Assembly (NCBI RefSeq): GCF_963678635.1
Contig: NC_087069.1
Location: forward strand, 29,616,776-29,676,775
DNA length: 60,000 nucleotides
Direction: 5' to 3'
Source: Symsagittifera roscoffensis
Taxonomy: Eukaryota; Xenacoelomorpha; Acoela; Convolutidae
The notes below the pieces were generated by a model that ran no database searches, had not been told where the DNA came from, and was given only the letters and a program-made list of their open reading frames with translations. Shown piece by piece: positions 29,708 to 40,369 of this stretch. The first letter of the stretch is position 1, and every line of letters starts with the position of its first letter. The position numbers and the translations under genes are program-made.

Positions 29708-30186
29708 AAAAAATCTGTCTCCAAAATAATAAAGAACAAAAGTTCTGCCCGGTGGGCGACCATCGCGGGTGTGGTCTAGTCGAGAAAACAATTCAAACCA
29801 TAAAAAGGCGTTTGGGGGTGATGCTACTGGAAGAAGATGTAAAGTCAATTAAACTATGTCTCAGTACGATAATTAGGGACATGCGGTGGATAAAACAGAA
29901 AACCATACAGAAATCACCGTTTGAAGCACATTTTGGTAGATTACCAAAAACGGAGTGTAAAATTATACGAGATAAATTTGTAGAATTCTCTGATCATTTA
30001 GACAAGCAGCATCTGGAGAGGTCGGCTTTAACTGCAAACCAACTCAAGAAGAGGATTGACCAATCTCAGGATTCTCTAAAGATCGTCAAAAAAGGGCAGA
30101 AAACAGGGATGTCAGTCCCCTCATCAAACAGGCCAGTATGTCGACACAGGAGGGAAACAGAGCAAGAACTCTCCGGAACCTGTTAG
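29704..30186 (+). pseudogene. Element B integrase C-terminal part of core
   Basis: CPVGDHRGCGLVEKTIQTIK holds the catalytic Glu. SPFEAHFGRLPKTECK reads through the point where element A has a stop. The frame ends at 30184-30186 after a frameshift around 30130; the tail continues in the frame of 30138-31520. Confidence 0.85.
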
Positions 30187-31520
30187 AGGCTAACGCAAAC
30201 TGGAATGCAGAGCGGCGTAGATATGACGGACCCAGCCTCTCACAATTAGTGGACACCACAAGTACAATCGACCCCGAGTTGCGAAAGGAGCTTCTTTACT
30301 CATGGGAAAAGGGATTTGTTGAGGACAAACCAAAGGGGTCGGAGTGGAACAGCCACAACCTCAGTCGCAGAGACGAGACAAGAAAAAGTGGGGCGGTTGC
30401 TTTCGATTCACCAAAAACAGTGACAACAGCTACAGGAGCAGTATACCGGAAAAGTCATCTGGTAAAGTTGCCGAGTTCCCCTACGAAGACACCCAAAGAA
30501 GGGACAAACCAAAAGGAGAAGGCGAAGAGTCCATTAGAGGAGCCAAAGAGTAAACACCAGAAGATAGATGACGAGCTGTTGGAGGACACGATATCGGAAG
30601 AGGAGGAATGGAATATACCGAGGGAACAGGCAAATGACCTGTTTCAAGACAGCGAGACTGTCGTAACATCGCGGGACACACCTGTTGCTGGGGGACTCAA
30701 CCTAGCAATAAAGCGAGCAAAGCCGAATCTCGGGGGTCCAAAGACAGTGGGACCGAAAACACAAGATCAGGTGGCGTTAAACCCGGTAGGGGACTCGCAG
30801 GATAAAAGAGATCAAACGCTTAAATCCAAAGGAAAAGATAAAAAGAAAGCTGCTGTAACAGCAGAAGAAGTCACTGATCCAGGACAATCAGAAACGTTGG
30901 ATCAAGCTGGTCGATCAGGCAGTTCGAGCACCAAAAGTGGACAGTCTAGGAAGCGCATAACAAGGGACACGTCACCTAGCTCAATCTTGAATGCGTTCCA
31001 AAAACAAGACATGGGAGACGAAGAATGGCAAAGCCTCGCCGATCAAGTGTTGACTAGAGGTCTGCAAAGAACGGCGGACGAAATAATTAAATCCCGAATA
31101 GAAAATCAAACAGAAGCGACAGGCAAACACGGATCTCCTTCAGGAATTTCGGACGACTCAGTCGTAGACGATCAAGGGAGTGCGAGCGTTAGGCGTAGTA
31201 AGCGAACCACGAAAAACCAGGGGCCTAAAAGACTGGGCAACCCAGTCAAACATTCGGTTAAATACATTAGCGCGGACGAAGAAGCAGACATTAATGAAAT
31301 CGCCCTAGAGCAGTATCGATTCGGACTGGCGAATGTCAAAACGGACAAGAATAATCCGATGGAAACCCGACTGAAGCTTTTAGAACGCCATTTATTTCGG
31401 AAGAAGTTTGGTTATGCCGCTTTGGATACGACACAACCGTGGAGCACGCAGTGGAAAGTGCCGTTAGAAGTTAAGAAACACTCAAAACGAAAGAAGAAAT
31501 TGAAAAGAAAAAACGTATAG
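30138..31520 (+). CDS. Element B pol C-terminal tail (460 codons open)
   Basis: Begins by aligning with the A tail (NRARTLRNLLEANANWN against ADSQPYKALENLAKSANTW). GAVYRKSHLVKL matches A GKVYRKNHLSLR. Residues ~115-350 are Lys/Ser/Thr/Glu-rich and look disordered. Near residues 351-380 RRSKRTTKNQGPKRLGNP then VKHSVK matches the A terminus and the R-S-R/K...P motif that closes many Ty3/gypsy pol proteins. It then continues another ~80 basic residues not present in A. Both tails (361 and 460 codons) are far longer than the usual post-integrase segment. The ATG at 30138 is probably internal. Confidence 0.75.
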   Translation: MSTQEGNRARTLRNLLEANANWNAERRRYDGPSLSQLVDTTSTIDPELRKELLYSWEKGFVEDKPKGSEWNSHNLSRRDETRKSGAVAFDSPKTVTTATGAVYRKSHLVKLPSSPTKTPKEGTNQKEKAKSPLEEPKSKHQKIDDELLEDTISEEEEWNIPREQANDLFQDSETVVTSRDTPVAGGLNLAIKRAKPNLGGPKTVGPKTQDQVALNPVGDSQDKRDQTLKSKGKDKKKAAVTAEEVTDPGQSETLDQAGRSGSSSTKSGQSRKRITRDTSPSSILNAFQKQDMGDEEWQSLADQVLTRGLQRTADEIIKSRIENQTEATGKHGSPSGISDDSVVDDQGSASVRRSKRTTKNQGPKRLGNPVKHSVKYISADEEADINEIALEQYRFGLANVKTDKNNPMETRLKLLERHLFRKKFGYAALDTTQPWSTQWKVPLEVKKHSKRKKKLKRKNV

Positions 31521-31632
31521 TTAAAACTCAAAAAACCTTCATGCATCAATGGGACCACAAAAACTGAGCTGAAAACTCGTAGTATTGTTATTTATAAAAT
31601 TTTATATGTATTAGATAAAATCTTATTGGTCC

Positions 31633-31641
31633 CTGGGGGAA
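31633..31641 (+). promoter_or_regulatory. Polypurine tract of element B
   Basis: TGGGGGAA lies directly before the 3' LTR. It is short and interrupted on its 5' side by pyrimidines. Confidence 0.7.
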
Positions 31642-31940
31642 TGTGGTACTGCAGCATCCGCAGTACGTAGCCTTGAGGACAGTTTGCTAGCTACTGCATC
31701 TGCAGTAACCAATGTGCTAACTATATTTATTATGCTATTATTATGTAAGAGTAGTCAAGGCCATTTGGTGTTGCTAAAACGTTATGGATGAATTGGTCAG
31801 TGTTTCATATCTCATGCTATAAAACAGTAACCAATCTCAGCTACTAACTTCATTAACAAGACAAAATCGAGAACAGTAAATTAACTGTATCTTTTCTTAC
31901 TTTTATTCCTCAGCACGCTACGCAGTTTAGGAATATCACA
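31642..31940 (+). repeat. Element B 3' LTR (299 bp)
   Basis: About seven differences from 24778-25077. The second small palindrome ACTGC-ATCT-GCAGT is perfect here but mutated in the 5' LTR. Confidence 0.96.
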
Positions 31941-31986
31941 AAGGCAGTAGGAACATTCAGGGCTTCGCCCTGCTACGAGCACTCTT
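31941..31986 (+). mobile_element. Hairpin-ended element, copy 6 (right part)
   Basis: Continuation of 24390-24777 after the insertion of B, beginning with the duplicated AAGGC and ending with the terminal hairpin and GAGCACTCTTG. Confidence 0.9.
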
Positions 31987-31989
31987 GTT

Positions 31990-32589
31990 ATGGTTTTAGT
32001 GTCAAAGCCACAAAAGGGTATCCATGGTTAACAAAATTAACCACAAAGTTAAGAGTCCACAAATTTTTGCTGTACAGTCAAAATCATCCGCCACGTGCAA
32101 GTATTTGGGCTCTTTTCCAGTCCCCCCCCCCCCCCACCTTTCAAATTCAATTTTGAAAAGCTTTTTTAGCGTTGTCATAATGCGATGAAATTTGGCGTGG
32201 TGAACAAATCGACAATTCTCAACAGATTTGTTCTTCATTTTTAACAGCGTAACATCACGCATTTAGCCGTAATAGCACGTAAAACAAACATAAAACTCGG
32301 TATTTTGAAAGGGGGGGAACTGGAAAAGAGCCAGTATTTGACTCATTGTAAAAGTTTTCAAAGGAATTCTACATCCAGTCAAGTATTTTTCTTTTCAAGT
32401 GATTTATAATCTCGAATATCAATCTAATGAGGCAGTTGATTTGCCAGTCTTTGTACTATGAACCGAAATTTCTGTTTAGAAACTACCAAACTTGGGCAGT
32501 CAAAAACTCGACTTTTTTGCGTGGGCAAATAACAACTTGTTTCTCTCTGATTTCATTATTTTGAGGTCTTGCAAAACGAAGGTTACTTT
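31990..32589. other. Unassigned stretch, possibly the downstream end of the LINE relic
   Basis: Contains a pure C run near 32120-32134. On the minus strand at ~32500-32590 FVLQDLKIMK could be a remnant of the region after the RT catalytic box, but I cannot support it further. Confidence 0.3.
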
Positions 32590-33080
32590 CGAACTTAAAG
32601 TTCGCTAAATAGGTTGGCATCATCTGCGAATAACTTTGCATCATCTGCGAGAAAAGCCACATGTAAACTTTGAATTAGACTACTCAATTTTGATATGCTG
32701 TTTACTGACTTTAAAAATATTCCTCCAATGCCTGCTTCATACAACTTGTTCTAAAGATTTCCATGTGTTGACCATTCTCAAAATTAGTTTATAGAACGTC
32801 AGTTTTTCTTCTTGTGGTTATTGTCGACCAAATTAAGTCAAGAGAAAAAATACGATTTTGTTCACATGATCTTACCGAATTGAGTCGTTCCAATAAAAAT
32901 GATAGTGTTCATATAAGGTTGCGAAAAGAACTGCTTCACAAATTTTAGCGCCCACGCAGGTTAGTGATACTGGTTGAAAGTTTTTGTCATTAGCTTTGCT
33001 GTTTTTCTTATGAATTTGACAGACAGTGGCTCGTTTCCAGATACTAGGGAGCTCACTTACCTCGAGGTGAGGGTGGCAGT
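32590..33080 (-). pseudogene. Non-LTR retrotransposon (LINE) reverse transcriptase relic
   Basis: On the minus strand 33080-32870 reads LEVSELPSIWKRATVCQIHK, then KNSKANDKNFQPVSLTCVGA and KICEAVL: the classic opening of CR1/jockey-type RT (W-KRA-V-PI-K-K, N-RPVSLT, K--E). The catalytic box follows at 32650-32615 as FLADDAKLFADDAN, with the seven codons ADDAKLF duplicated in tandem. Between them the frame is broken (stop near 32878 and shifts). Endonuclease and C-terminal domains are not visible. The upstream edge is shared with the duplicated segment at 35931. The LINE clade cannot be fixed from this. Confidence 0.75.
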
Positions 33081-33328
33081 GATAAGTAGCTTATTCATGA
33101 TTGGAAGAGGACATTCAGGTGTATTGGTATCGGGAATAAACGAGTTTGACTCCTATGAACACTTGAAATGAAGACGCCGAATAAACCGGTCGCTAATAAA
33201 TCATATTAGGCAAGTTAACATCAGTTTTCTTGTTTCAATTATTTTTCAAGATTTTTGTTCAAAAAAAAATGGCGGTTAATCACTCACTATCACGCTTTTT
33301 TGGCATTTTTACTTGAATGTTGAGTTTT

Positions 33329-33868
33329 TGTTCCGACTTTCGATACGAAAGTAACGGAATATTTGTGATCGGAGTGGGTTTTTTTTCTTCAGACATATTT
33401 CGACTTTTTAACTAGCCATTTTTGACAAAATTTTCTTATATCATTCGAAAACTATTGTTGTCCTGAGCTTAAGTTTGAAAATATATTTCACTTGTGATCA
33501 TTTTTCGTAAAGTTATGAGGGTTTAAAGATTGCCATTTTGGCCATTTTGACCAATTTGGGACAATTAACGCGCGATATAATTCGAGCTATTAACGAGTAA
33601 GCAGAGATTTAATCCGTCTCAGAAATCGTTCCAAATTGGTTGAAAGAAGCTTATTTGCCATAATTGATTTGTTACAAGGAACGAAATCTCTCTTTTTGTA
33701 CTTTATATGGCGTGTGGGGGGATAATTTTCACAAAAAATTTCAAATTTTAGAAAAAATTTTTCTTTTTATTTTATTTCATTTCATTTTTTTATGCTTTTA
33801 CTGCTGCTCCATAAACCTTAAAAGGCAGTCGGAACATTCAGGGCTTCGCCCTGATACGAGCAGTCTTG
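33329..33868 (+). mobile_element. Hairpin-ended element, copy 7
   Basis: Full-length with both hairpins intact; it lies in a T-rich site (GAGTTTT before, TTTAG after). Confidence 0.9.
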
Positions 33869-34343
33869 TTTAGATTCAAAATTTAAATTTGTAACACCAA
33901 AAGAAAAGCCGGCTAAGTTATTCGAGAACATTAAGTGAATATAACGGGTATTTCTTCAGATATTGTGACCAGAAAAATTGATTATAATTACATCAATAAT
34001 TATATCAGATACTATTTTGATTGTAATTTTTTATAATTGCCAAATTCTTTTCTTTCAATCAAAGCCTTTTTGATGAAATTAAAAACTCCAAAACCAAATC
34101 TTTTAGATCTCTTTACATCGAAAGAAGATATTACATCGAAAGAGGAAATTTTTATTTTTTAAATGTCAGAAACGAAAACGTTAAAAGTGAGTTGTCTTTT
34201 CACCTTGGTTTTCATCTGACTTTGGCAGAAAAAAAACTATTAAATATGCATCACGAAAAAAGTTGGTCCAGAAAAATGAACAAAAAGATACTTTTTTTGA
34301 ATAAATTTTGAGCGTACTTTGAATGATTGAGCTGAGATGTAAA
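33869..34343. other. Unassigned spacer, duplicated at 36752-37225
   Basis: No coding sequence recognised; an almost identical stretch occupies the same place in the second duplication unit. Confidence 0.5.
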
Positions 34344-34871
34344 CAAGACTGCTCGTACCAGGGCGAAGGCTTGAATGTTTTGACCGCCTTTTAATGTTTA
34401 TGGAGCAGTGATAACATTAAAAATTTAATGAAATAAAACAAAAAGAAAAATTTGTTTTCTAAAATTTAAATTTTTAAATGAAAATCATCGCCCCACACGC
34501 CGTATTAGGTACAAAAAGATAGATTTCGCTCGTTGTAACAAAAGAATTATGTCAAACAAGCTTCTTTCAAACAACTTGGAACGATTTCTAAGACGGATTA
34601 ACTCTCCGCTTACGCGTTAATAGCGCGAAACATATCGCGCGTTGATTGTCTCAAATTGGCCAAAATGGCAATCTTCAAACCCCCGTAACATAACGAAAAA
34701 TAGTCATAGGTAAAATATCTTTTCAAATGTGAGCTCAGGACATCAACACTTTTTGAATGATATAAAAAAAATTGTCAAAAATGGCTAGTTAAAAAGTCGA
34801 ACTCTGTCTGAAGAAAAAAACCCAACCCGAGCATAAATATTACGTCATTTTCGTATCGAAAAACGAATCAG
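34344..34871 (-). mobile_element. Hairpin-ended element, copy 8
   Basis: Full-length but with a decayed terminal hairpin (CAGGGCGAAGGCTTG) and end AAAACGAATCAG. Confidence 0.85.
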
Positions 34872-35398
34872 CAAGACTTTTCCTATCAAGGCGAGGCCTT
34901 GAATGTTTGGACTGCCTCTTAAGGTCTATGGAGCTCTAAAAATATGGAAAAAAAATGAAATAAAACGAAATGAAAAATTTTTTTTCCTTAAACTTGAATT
35001 TTTTAAATGAAAATCATCCCCCACAAGCCATATAAATTACAAAAGGATAGATCTCGCTCCTTGTAACAAATCAATTAATGCAAATAAGTTTCTATTAACC
35101 AGTTTGGAACAATTTTTAAGACGAATTAACTCTCCGCTTATGCGTTAATAGCGCGAAACATATCGCGCGTTAATTGTCCCAATTTGGCCAAAATAGCAAT
35201 CTTTCAAACCCGTAATTTTATAAAAAATGATCACAGGTGAAATTACTTTTCAAATTTGAGCTCAACACAACAATACTTTTCGAATGATATAAAAAACTGC
35301 CGTCAAAATGGTTAGTTAAAAAGTCGAAATTTGTCTGAAGAAAAAAACCCAACCCGAACATAAATATTACGTCATTTTCGTATCGAAAGTCGGAACAA
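34872..35398 (-). mobile_element. Hairpin-ended element, copy 9
   Basis: Follows copy 8 directly, head-to-tail. Terminal hairpin variant CAAGGCGAGGCCTTG keeps its pairing through compensatory change. Confidence 0.87.
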
Positions 35399-35930
35399 CA
35401 AGACTTCTCGTATCAAGGCGAGGCCTTGAAAGTTTGGACTGCTTCTTAAGGTCTATGGAGCACTAAAAACATGGAAAAAAATGAAATAAAACGAAATGAA
35501 AAATTTTTTTTCTTAAATTTTGATTTTTTTAATGAAAATCATCCCCCACACGCCATATAAAATACAAAAGGATAGATCTCGCTCTTTCTAACAAATCAAC
35601 TAATGCAAATAAGCTATTTTCAACCAATGTGGAACGATTTCTTACACGGATTAACTCTCCGCTTAGGCGGTAACAGCGCGAAATATATCGCTCGTTAATT
35701 GTCCCAAATTGGCCGAAATGCCTATCTTTAAACCCCCGTAACTTTACGAAAAATGGTCACAGGTGAAATATCTTTTCAATTTGGAGCTCAAGACAACAAT
35801 ACTTTTCAACAATACAGGAATGATTAAAAAAATCCGTCAAAATGGCTGGTTAAAAAGTCGAAAGTTGTCTGAAGAAAAAAAAAACCCACCCCGAGCACAA
35901 ATATTCCGTTAGTTTCGTATCGAAAGTCGG
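35399..35930 (-). mobile_element. Hairpin-ended element, copy 10 (end truncated)
   Basis: Third in the head-to-tail run; stops at AAAGTCGG, where the second duplication unit begins, and so lacks the last AACAA. Confidence 0.87.
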
Positions 35931-36131
35931 GTGTGTTGGTATCGGGAATAAACGAGTTTGACTCTTTAAGAACACTTGAAATGAAGACGCCAAATAAATT
36001 GGACGCTATTAAATCATATTAAGCAAGTTAACATCAGTTTTCTTGTTTCAATTATTTTTCAAGACTTTTTGTTCAAAAAAAACTGGCGGTTAATCACTCA
36101 CTATCACGCTTTTTACTTGAATGTTGAGTTT

Positions 36132-36751
36132 TTGTTCCGACTTTTGATACGTAAGTAACGGAATATTTGTGATCGGGGTGGGTTTTTTTTTTCTTCAGAC
36201 AAATTTCGACTTTTTAACTAGCCATTTTTGACGAAATTTTCTTATATCATTCGAAAACTATTGTTGTCCTGAGCTTAAATTTGAAAAGATATTTCACTTG
36301 TGATCGTTTTTCGTAAAGTCATGAGGGTTTAAAGATTGCCATTTTGGCCACTTTGACCAATTTGGGACAATTAACGCGCGATATATTTCGCGCTATGAAC
36401 GCGTAAGCGGAGATTTAATCCGTCTTAGAAATTATTCCAAATTGGTTGAAAGAAGCTTGTTTGCCATAATTGATTTGTTACAAGGAGCAAAATCTATTCT
36501 TTTTAAACTCTATATGGCGTGGGGGGATGATTTTAACAAAAAAAATTATTTTTCTTATAATTTTTTTTTTTTTTTTTCATTTTATTTTATTACATTAACT
36601 TTTTTATGTTATTACTGCTCCATAAACCAAATTTATTAGAATTTTTTTTCATTTTATTTTATTACATTAACTTTTTTATGTTATTACTGCTCCATAATTC
36701 TTAAAAGGCAGTCGGAACATTCAGGGCTTCGCCCTGATACGAGCAGTCTTG
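36132..36751 (+). mobile_element. Hairpin-ended element, copy 11
   Basis: Counterpart of copy 7. It is longer because the block ending TTACTGCTCCATAA is duplicated in tandem at about 36570-36690. Confidence 0.88.
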
Positions 36752-37225
36752 TTTAAATTCAAAATTTAAATTTGTAACACCAAAAGAAAAGCCGGCTAAG
36801 TTATTCGAGAACATTAAGTGAATATAACGGGTATTTCTTCAGATATTGTGACCAGAAAAATTGATTATAATTACATCAATAATTACATCAGATACTATTT
36901 TGATTGTAATTTTTTATAATTGCCAAATTCTTTTCTTTCAATCAAAGCCTTTTTGATGAAATTAAAAACTCCAAAACCAAATCTTTTAGATCACTTTACA
37001 TCGAAAGAAGATATTACATCGAAAGAAGAAACTTTTAATTTTTAAATGTCGGAAACAAAAACGTTAAAACTGAGTTGTCTTTTCAACTTGGTTTTCATCT
37101 GACTTTGGCAGAAAACAAACTATTAAATATGCATCACGAAAAAAGTTAGCCCAGAAAAATGAACAAAAAGATACTTTATTTGAATAAATTTTGAGCGTAC
37201 TTTGAAAGATTGAGCTGAAATGTAA

Positions 37226-37754
37226 ACAAAACTGCTCGTACCAGGGCGAATCCTTGAATGTTTTGACCGCCTTTTAATGTTTATGGAGCAGTGATAACAT
37301 TAAAAAATTTAATGAAATAAAACAAAAAGAAAAAATTGTTTTCTAAAATTTAAATTTTTAAATGAAAATCATCGCCCCACTCGCCGTATTAAGTACAAAA
37401 AGATGGATTTCGCTCGTTGTAACAAAAGAATTGTGTCAAACAAGCTTCTTTCAAACAACTTGGAACGATTTCTAAGACGGATTAACTCTCCGCTTACGCG
37501 TTAATAGCGCGAAACATATCGCGCGTTGATTGTCTCAAATTGGCCAAAATGGCAATCTTCAAACCCCCGTAACATAGCGAAAAATAATCATATTTGAAAT
37601 ATCTTTTCAAATGTGAGCTCAGGACAACAACACTTTTTGAATGATATAAAAAAAATTGTCAAAAATGGTTAGTTAAAAAGTCGAACTCTGTCTGAAGAAA
37701 AAACCCAACCCGAGCATAAATATTACGTCATTTTCGTATCGAAAGTCGGAACAA
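37226..37754 (-). mobile_element. Hairpin-ended element, copy 12
   Basis: Counterpart of copy 8, with a decayed terminal hairpin (CAGGGCGAATCCTTG). Confidence 0.87.
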
Positions 37755-38290
37755 CAAGACTTCTCGTATCAAGGCAAGGCCTTGAATGTTCGGACTGCCT
37801 CTTAAGGTCTATGGAGCACTAAAAATATGGAAAAAAAATGAAATAAAACGAAACGAAAATTTTTTTTCTTAAACTTGAATTTTTTAAATGAAAATCATCC
37901 CCTACACGCCATATAAAATACAAAAGGATAGATCTCGCTCCTTGTAACAAATCAACTAATGCAAATAAGCTATTTTCAACCAATTTGGAGCGATTTCTTA
38001 CACGGATTAACTCTCCGCTTAGGCGGTAACAGCGCGAAATATATCGCTCGTTAATTGTCCCAAATTGGCCGAAATGCCTATCTTTAAACCCCCGTCACTT
38101 TACGAAAAATGGTCACAGGTGAAATATCTTTTCAATTTGGAGCTCAAGACAACAATACTTTTCAACAATACAGGAATGATAAAAAAAATCCGTCAAAATG
38201 GCTAGTTAAAAAGTCGAAATTTGTCTGAAGAAAAAAAAACCCAACCCGAGCACAAATATTCCGTTAGTTTCGTATCGAAAGTCGGAACAA
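37755..38290 (-). mobile_element. Hairpin-ended element, copy 13
   Basis: Head-to-tail with copy 12. It ends GTCGGAACAA at the right border of the duplicated region. Confidence 0.87.
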
Positions 38291-38819
38291 CAACCTAGAT
38301 GCAAATTTGAAGAAAAATTTGACAACTGAAGTAGAATAAAGTGAGTGAATGCAAGTCATTTGGAATGAAATATAAGTAACAAAAAACTAACCAATCATTG
38401 ATTATGATTGTATAAACAGTTGTATGAAAAGTTTAACTTTGTGATGAAGAAGATACTCTTTAATTTTTCTTGGTTATAAAAACTTTTTCCAAATTCTGGA
38501 AAACTGGAACTTGAACGACAATTTTATCGATATATAACGCTTGAAACTGTGGGCAGCCGTTATATCTAAAATCAGCGTACAATCGGTAGCTACATTTTGC
38601 TAAATGTTTAGCACATTTCTGCGTCCATAAGGAACAAGAGGATGTGGGAATATGACAATCAACTGCATCTCTTCAAAACAGTCCTTCCCAAATATCCCGA
38701 GGCAGCATTTGTAGACATAGGGGCACAGCTGGGCCTATACACGTAAGTAGGCTCATCTTTTTTTGGGTACATCCGGTATATGAAGAAAGATAAACCTAAG
38801 CAACAAGTAAGGTTCCCGG
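38291..38819. other. Unassigned stretch
   Basis: No gene or repeat family recognised. Confidence 0.4.
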
Positions 38820-39060
38820 GCCAAGGCTCGCAATTTATGTCGCGACCATTGTGACTCAAAATGGGTATTTGTTAATTTTGCGCGTCCAAATATTTTTTTT
38901 CGCACTTTGCTCGACCCAAAAACATATGTCGCAACATTGCGCGATCCAAAACACGTATTCCAAATTCGCGCGACCAGAAGCTTCTGCATTACTTGTTGCG
39001 ACCAAAACAATTCTGCGCAACTTTGAGCAAGTTAAAAACCATGAGATTTTCAGTAACCTA
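38820..39060. repeat. Degenerate ~30-bp minisatellite
   Basis: Repeated GCGCGACC/TGCGACC followed by AAAACA at about 30-bp spacing (for example GTCGCGACCATTGTGACTCA, GCTCGACCCAAAAACATATG, TTGCGCGATCCAAAACACG). Composition and wording resemble the left part of the 17.5-18.1 kb minisatellite, so the two arrays may share an origin. Confidence 0.6.
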
Positions 39061-39824
39061 AAATTTCTGCTTGAATTTGCTTGACCTGGATATTTTTTTT
39101 GTTGCGACTATGCATAAAACATAATTAAATGAAAAATAAAACTGTATTAAATCATTTTCGGGCGATGCTTGACTAGAACAAAAACAAATCTTTCCATAAA
39201 AATGACTTTACTACGTTTTGTGAAAATTCTCTTTTCAGAGTAAAATTGCAAAATTGTTCTCAGTCAGTTTTTTTTTGTTTGGTCAATTCTAGTCACAAAC
39301 TAAACTAACCAATATTTGATTCTATTATTTGAACCAACTTTGCTTATTTTTGGGACTTCGCCCGACCAATTTTTTTTAGCTATCCCATGCTCTTGTCGAG
39401 ACTTTAAGCGGTTTATACATCGATGTTGTAATTTCAAAAAACCTCTTAAAGTGTTCGCCACAAGTTGCGGACCTTGGCCCGGGTTTTAAAAGATTTTTTT
39501 CATTCTTACTGTTCATAATCTTATTCTATCTTTTGTTTAACCAGTTGTTTATTTTTGCACGAATGTTCAAATGATATATCTTACGACTTTAACTAATAGG
39601 ATTTGTCTCGTTTATTAAAAAAGAATTGATTTATGTTTCATTTAACTCTTAAAAATAGGCCCAGTTCTGCCTTCAGTTCTTAAAGCTTCCCAATTCGTTT
39701 CAGAATCAGTGCGGCTAAACTGGGACGCAAAGTTTTCGCGTTTGAGCCCAACAGCAACACATTTCGCTTCTTGGTCAACTCTATTGCCCTCAATGAACTT
39801 CAGGACAAGGTCAGCTAAATGTAA
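39061..39824. other. Unassigned stretch
   Basis: AT-rich DNA with isolated minisatellite-like words near 39350-39480. No gene recognised. Confidence 0.4.
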
Positions 39825-40360
39825 CAAGACTGCTCGTATCAGGGCGAAGCCTAGAAGGTTCCGACTGCCTTTTAAGGTTCTGGAGCAGTGATAACATTCA
39901 AAAATTAAAAGAAACAAAACAAAACGAAAATTGTTTTCTCTAAAAATTGAATTTTTTTAAATAAAAATCATCCCCCACGCGCCATATAAAGTACAAAATG
40001 ATAGATTTTGCTCCTTGTAACAAATCAACTATGGCAAATAAGCTTCTTTTAACCAATTTGGAACGAATTCTAAGACGGATTAACTCTCCACTCCGCTTAC
40101 GCGTTAATAGCTCGAAATATATCGCGCGTTAATTGTCCCAAATTGGCCAAAATGGCAATCTTTAAACACCCGTAAATTTACAAAAAATAATCACAGGTGA
40201 AATATCTTTTCAAAATTGAGCTTAAGACAACAACACCTTTCGAATTATATTTAAAAAATCCGTCAAAAATGGCTAGTTAAAAAGTAGAAATTTGTCTGAA
40301 GAAAAAAAAACCACCCCGAGCCTAAACATTCCGTCACTTTCGTATCAAAAGTCGGAACAA
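39825..40360 (-). mobile_element. Hairpin-ended element, copy 14
   Basis: Full-length, ends CAAGACTGCTCG and GTCGGAACAA. Terminal hairpin partly decayed (CAGGGCGAAGCCTAG). Confidence 0.87.
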
Positions 40361-40369
40361 TTAGGCAAC

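Larger units (their letters stand above)
24778..31940 (+). mobile_element. LTR retrotransposon B (Ty3/gypsy, related to A), degenerate
   Basis: Complete insertion of 7163 bp with both LTRs and a 5-bp duplication. Same domain order as A. Pol is broken by frameshifts near 26390, 26575, 26995, 27245, 27730, 28090, 28235, 29680 and 30130, a stop at 28125, and a ~24-nt in-frame loss in RT. The LTRs differ at only about seven positions in 300, so it seems somewhat younger than A although its pol carries more lesions. Confidence 0.96.
33114..38290. repeat. Large tandem segmental duplication (~2.4-2.8 kb units)
   Basis: Unit 1 is about 33114-35930 and unit 2 about 35931-38290. GGTATCGGGAATAAACGAG occurs at 33127 and 35939; the spacer starting AATTTGTAACACCAAAAG at ~33885 recurs at ~36767. 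Unit 1 has one plus-oriented and three minus-oriented hairpin-ended elements, unit 2 has one and two, so one copy was gained or lost. Copy 10 is cut off at GTCGG exactly at the unit junction, implicating it in the rearrangement. Divergence is clearly higher than in the 19.4-22.2 kb duplication. Confidence 0.88.

Noticed and set aside
33664-33873. ORF within hairpin-ended element (also 36442-36639)
   Set aside because: Frames are not kept among the ~17 copies and no domain is seen; chance frames in a non-coding element.
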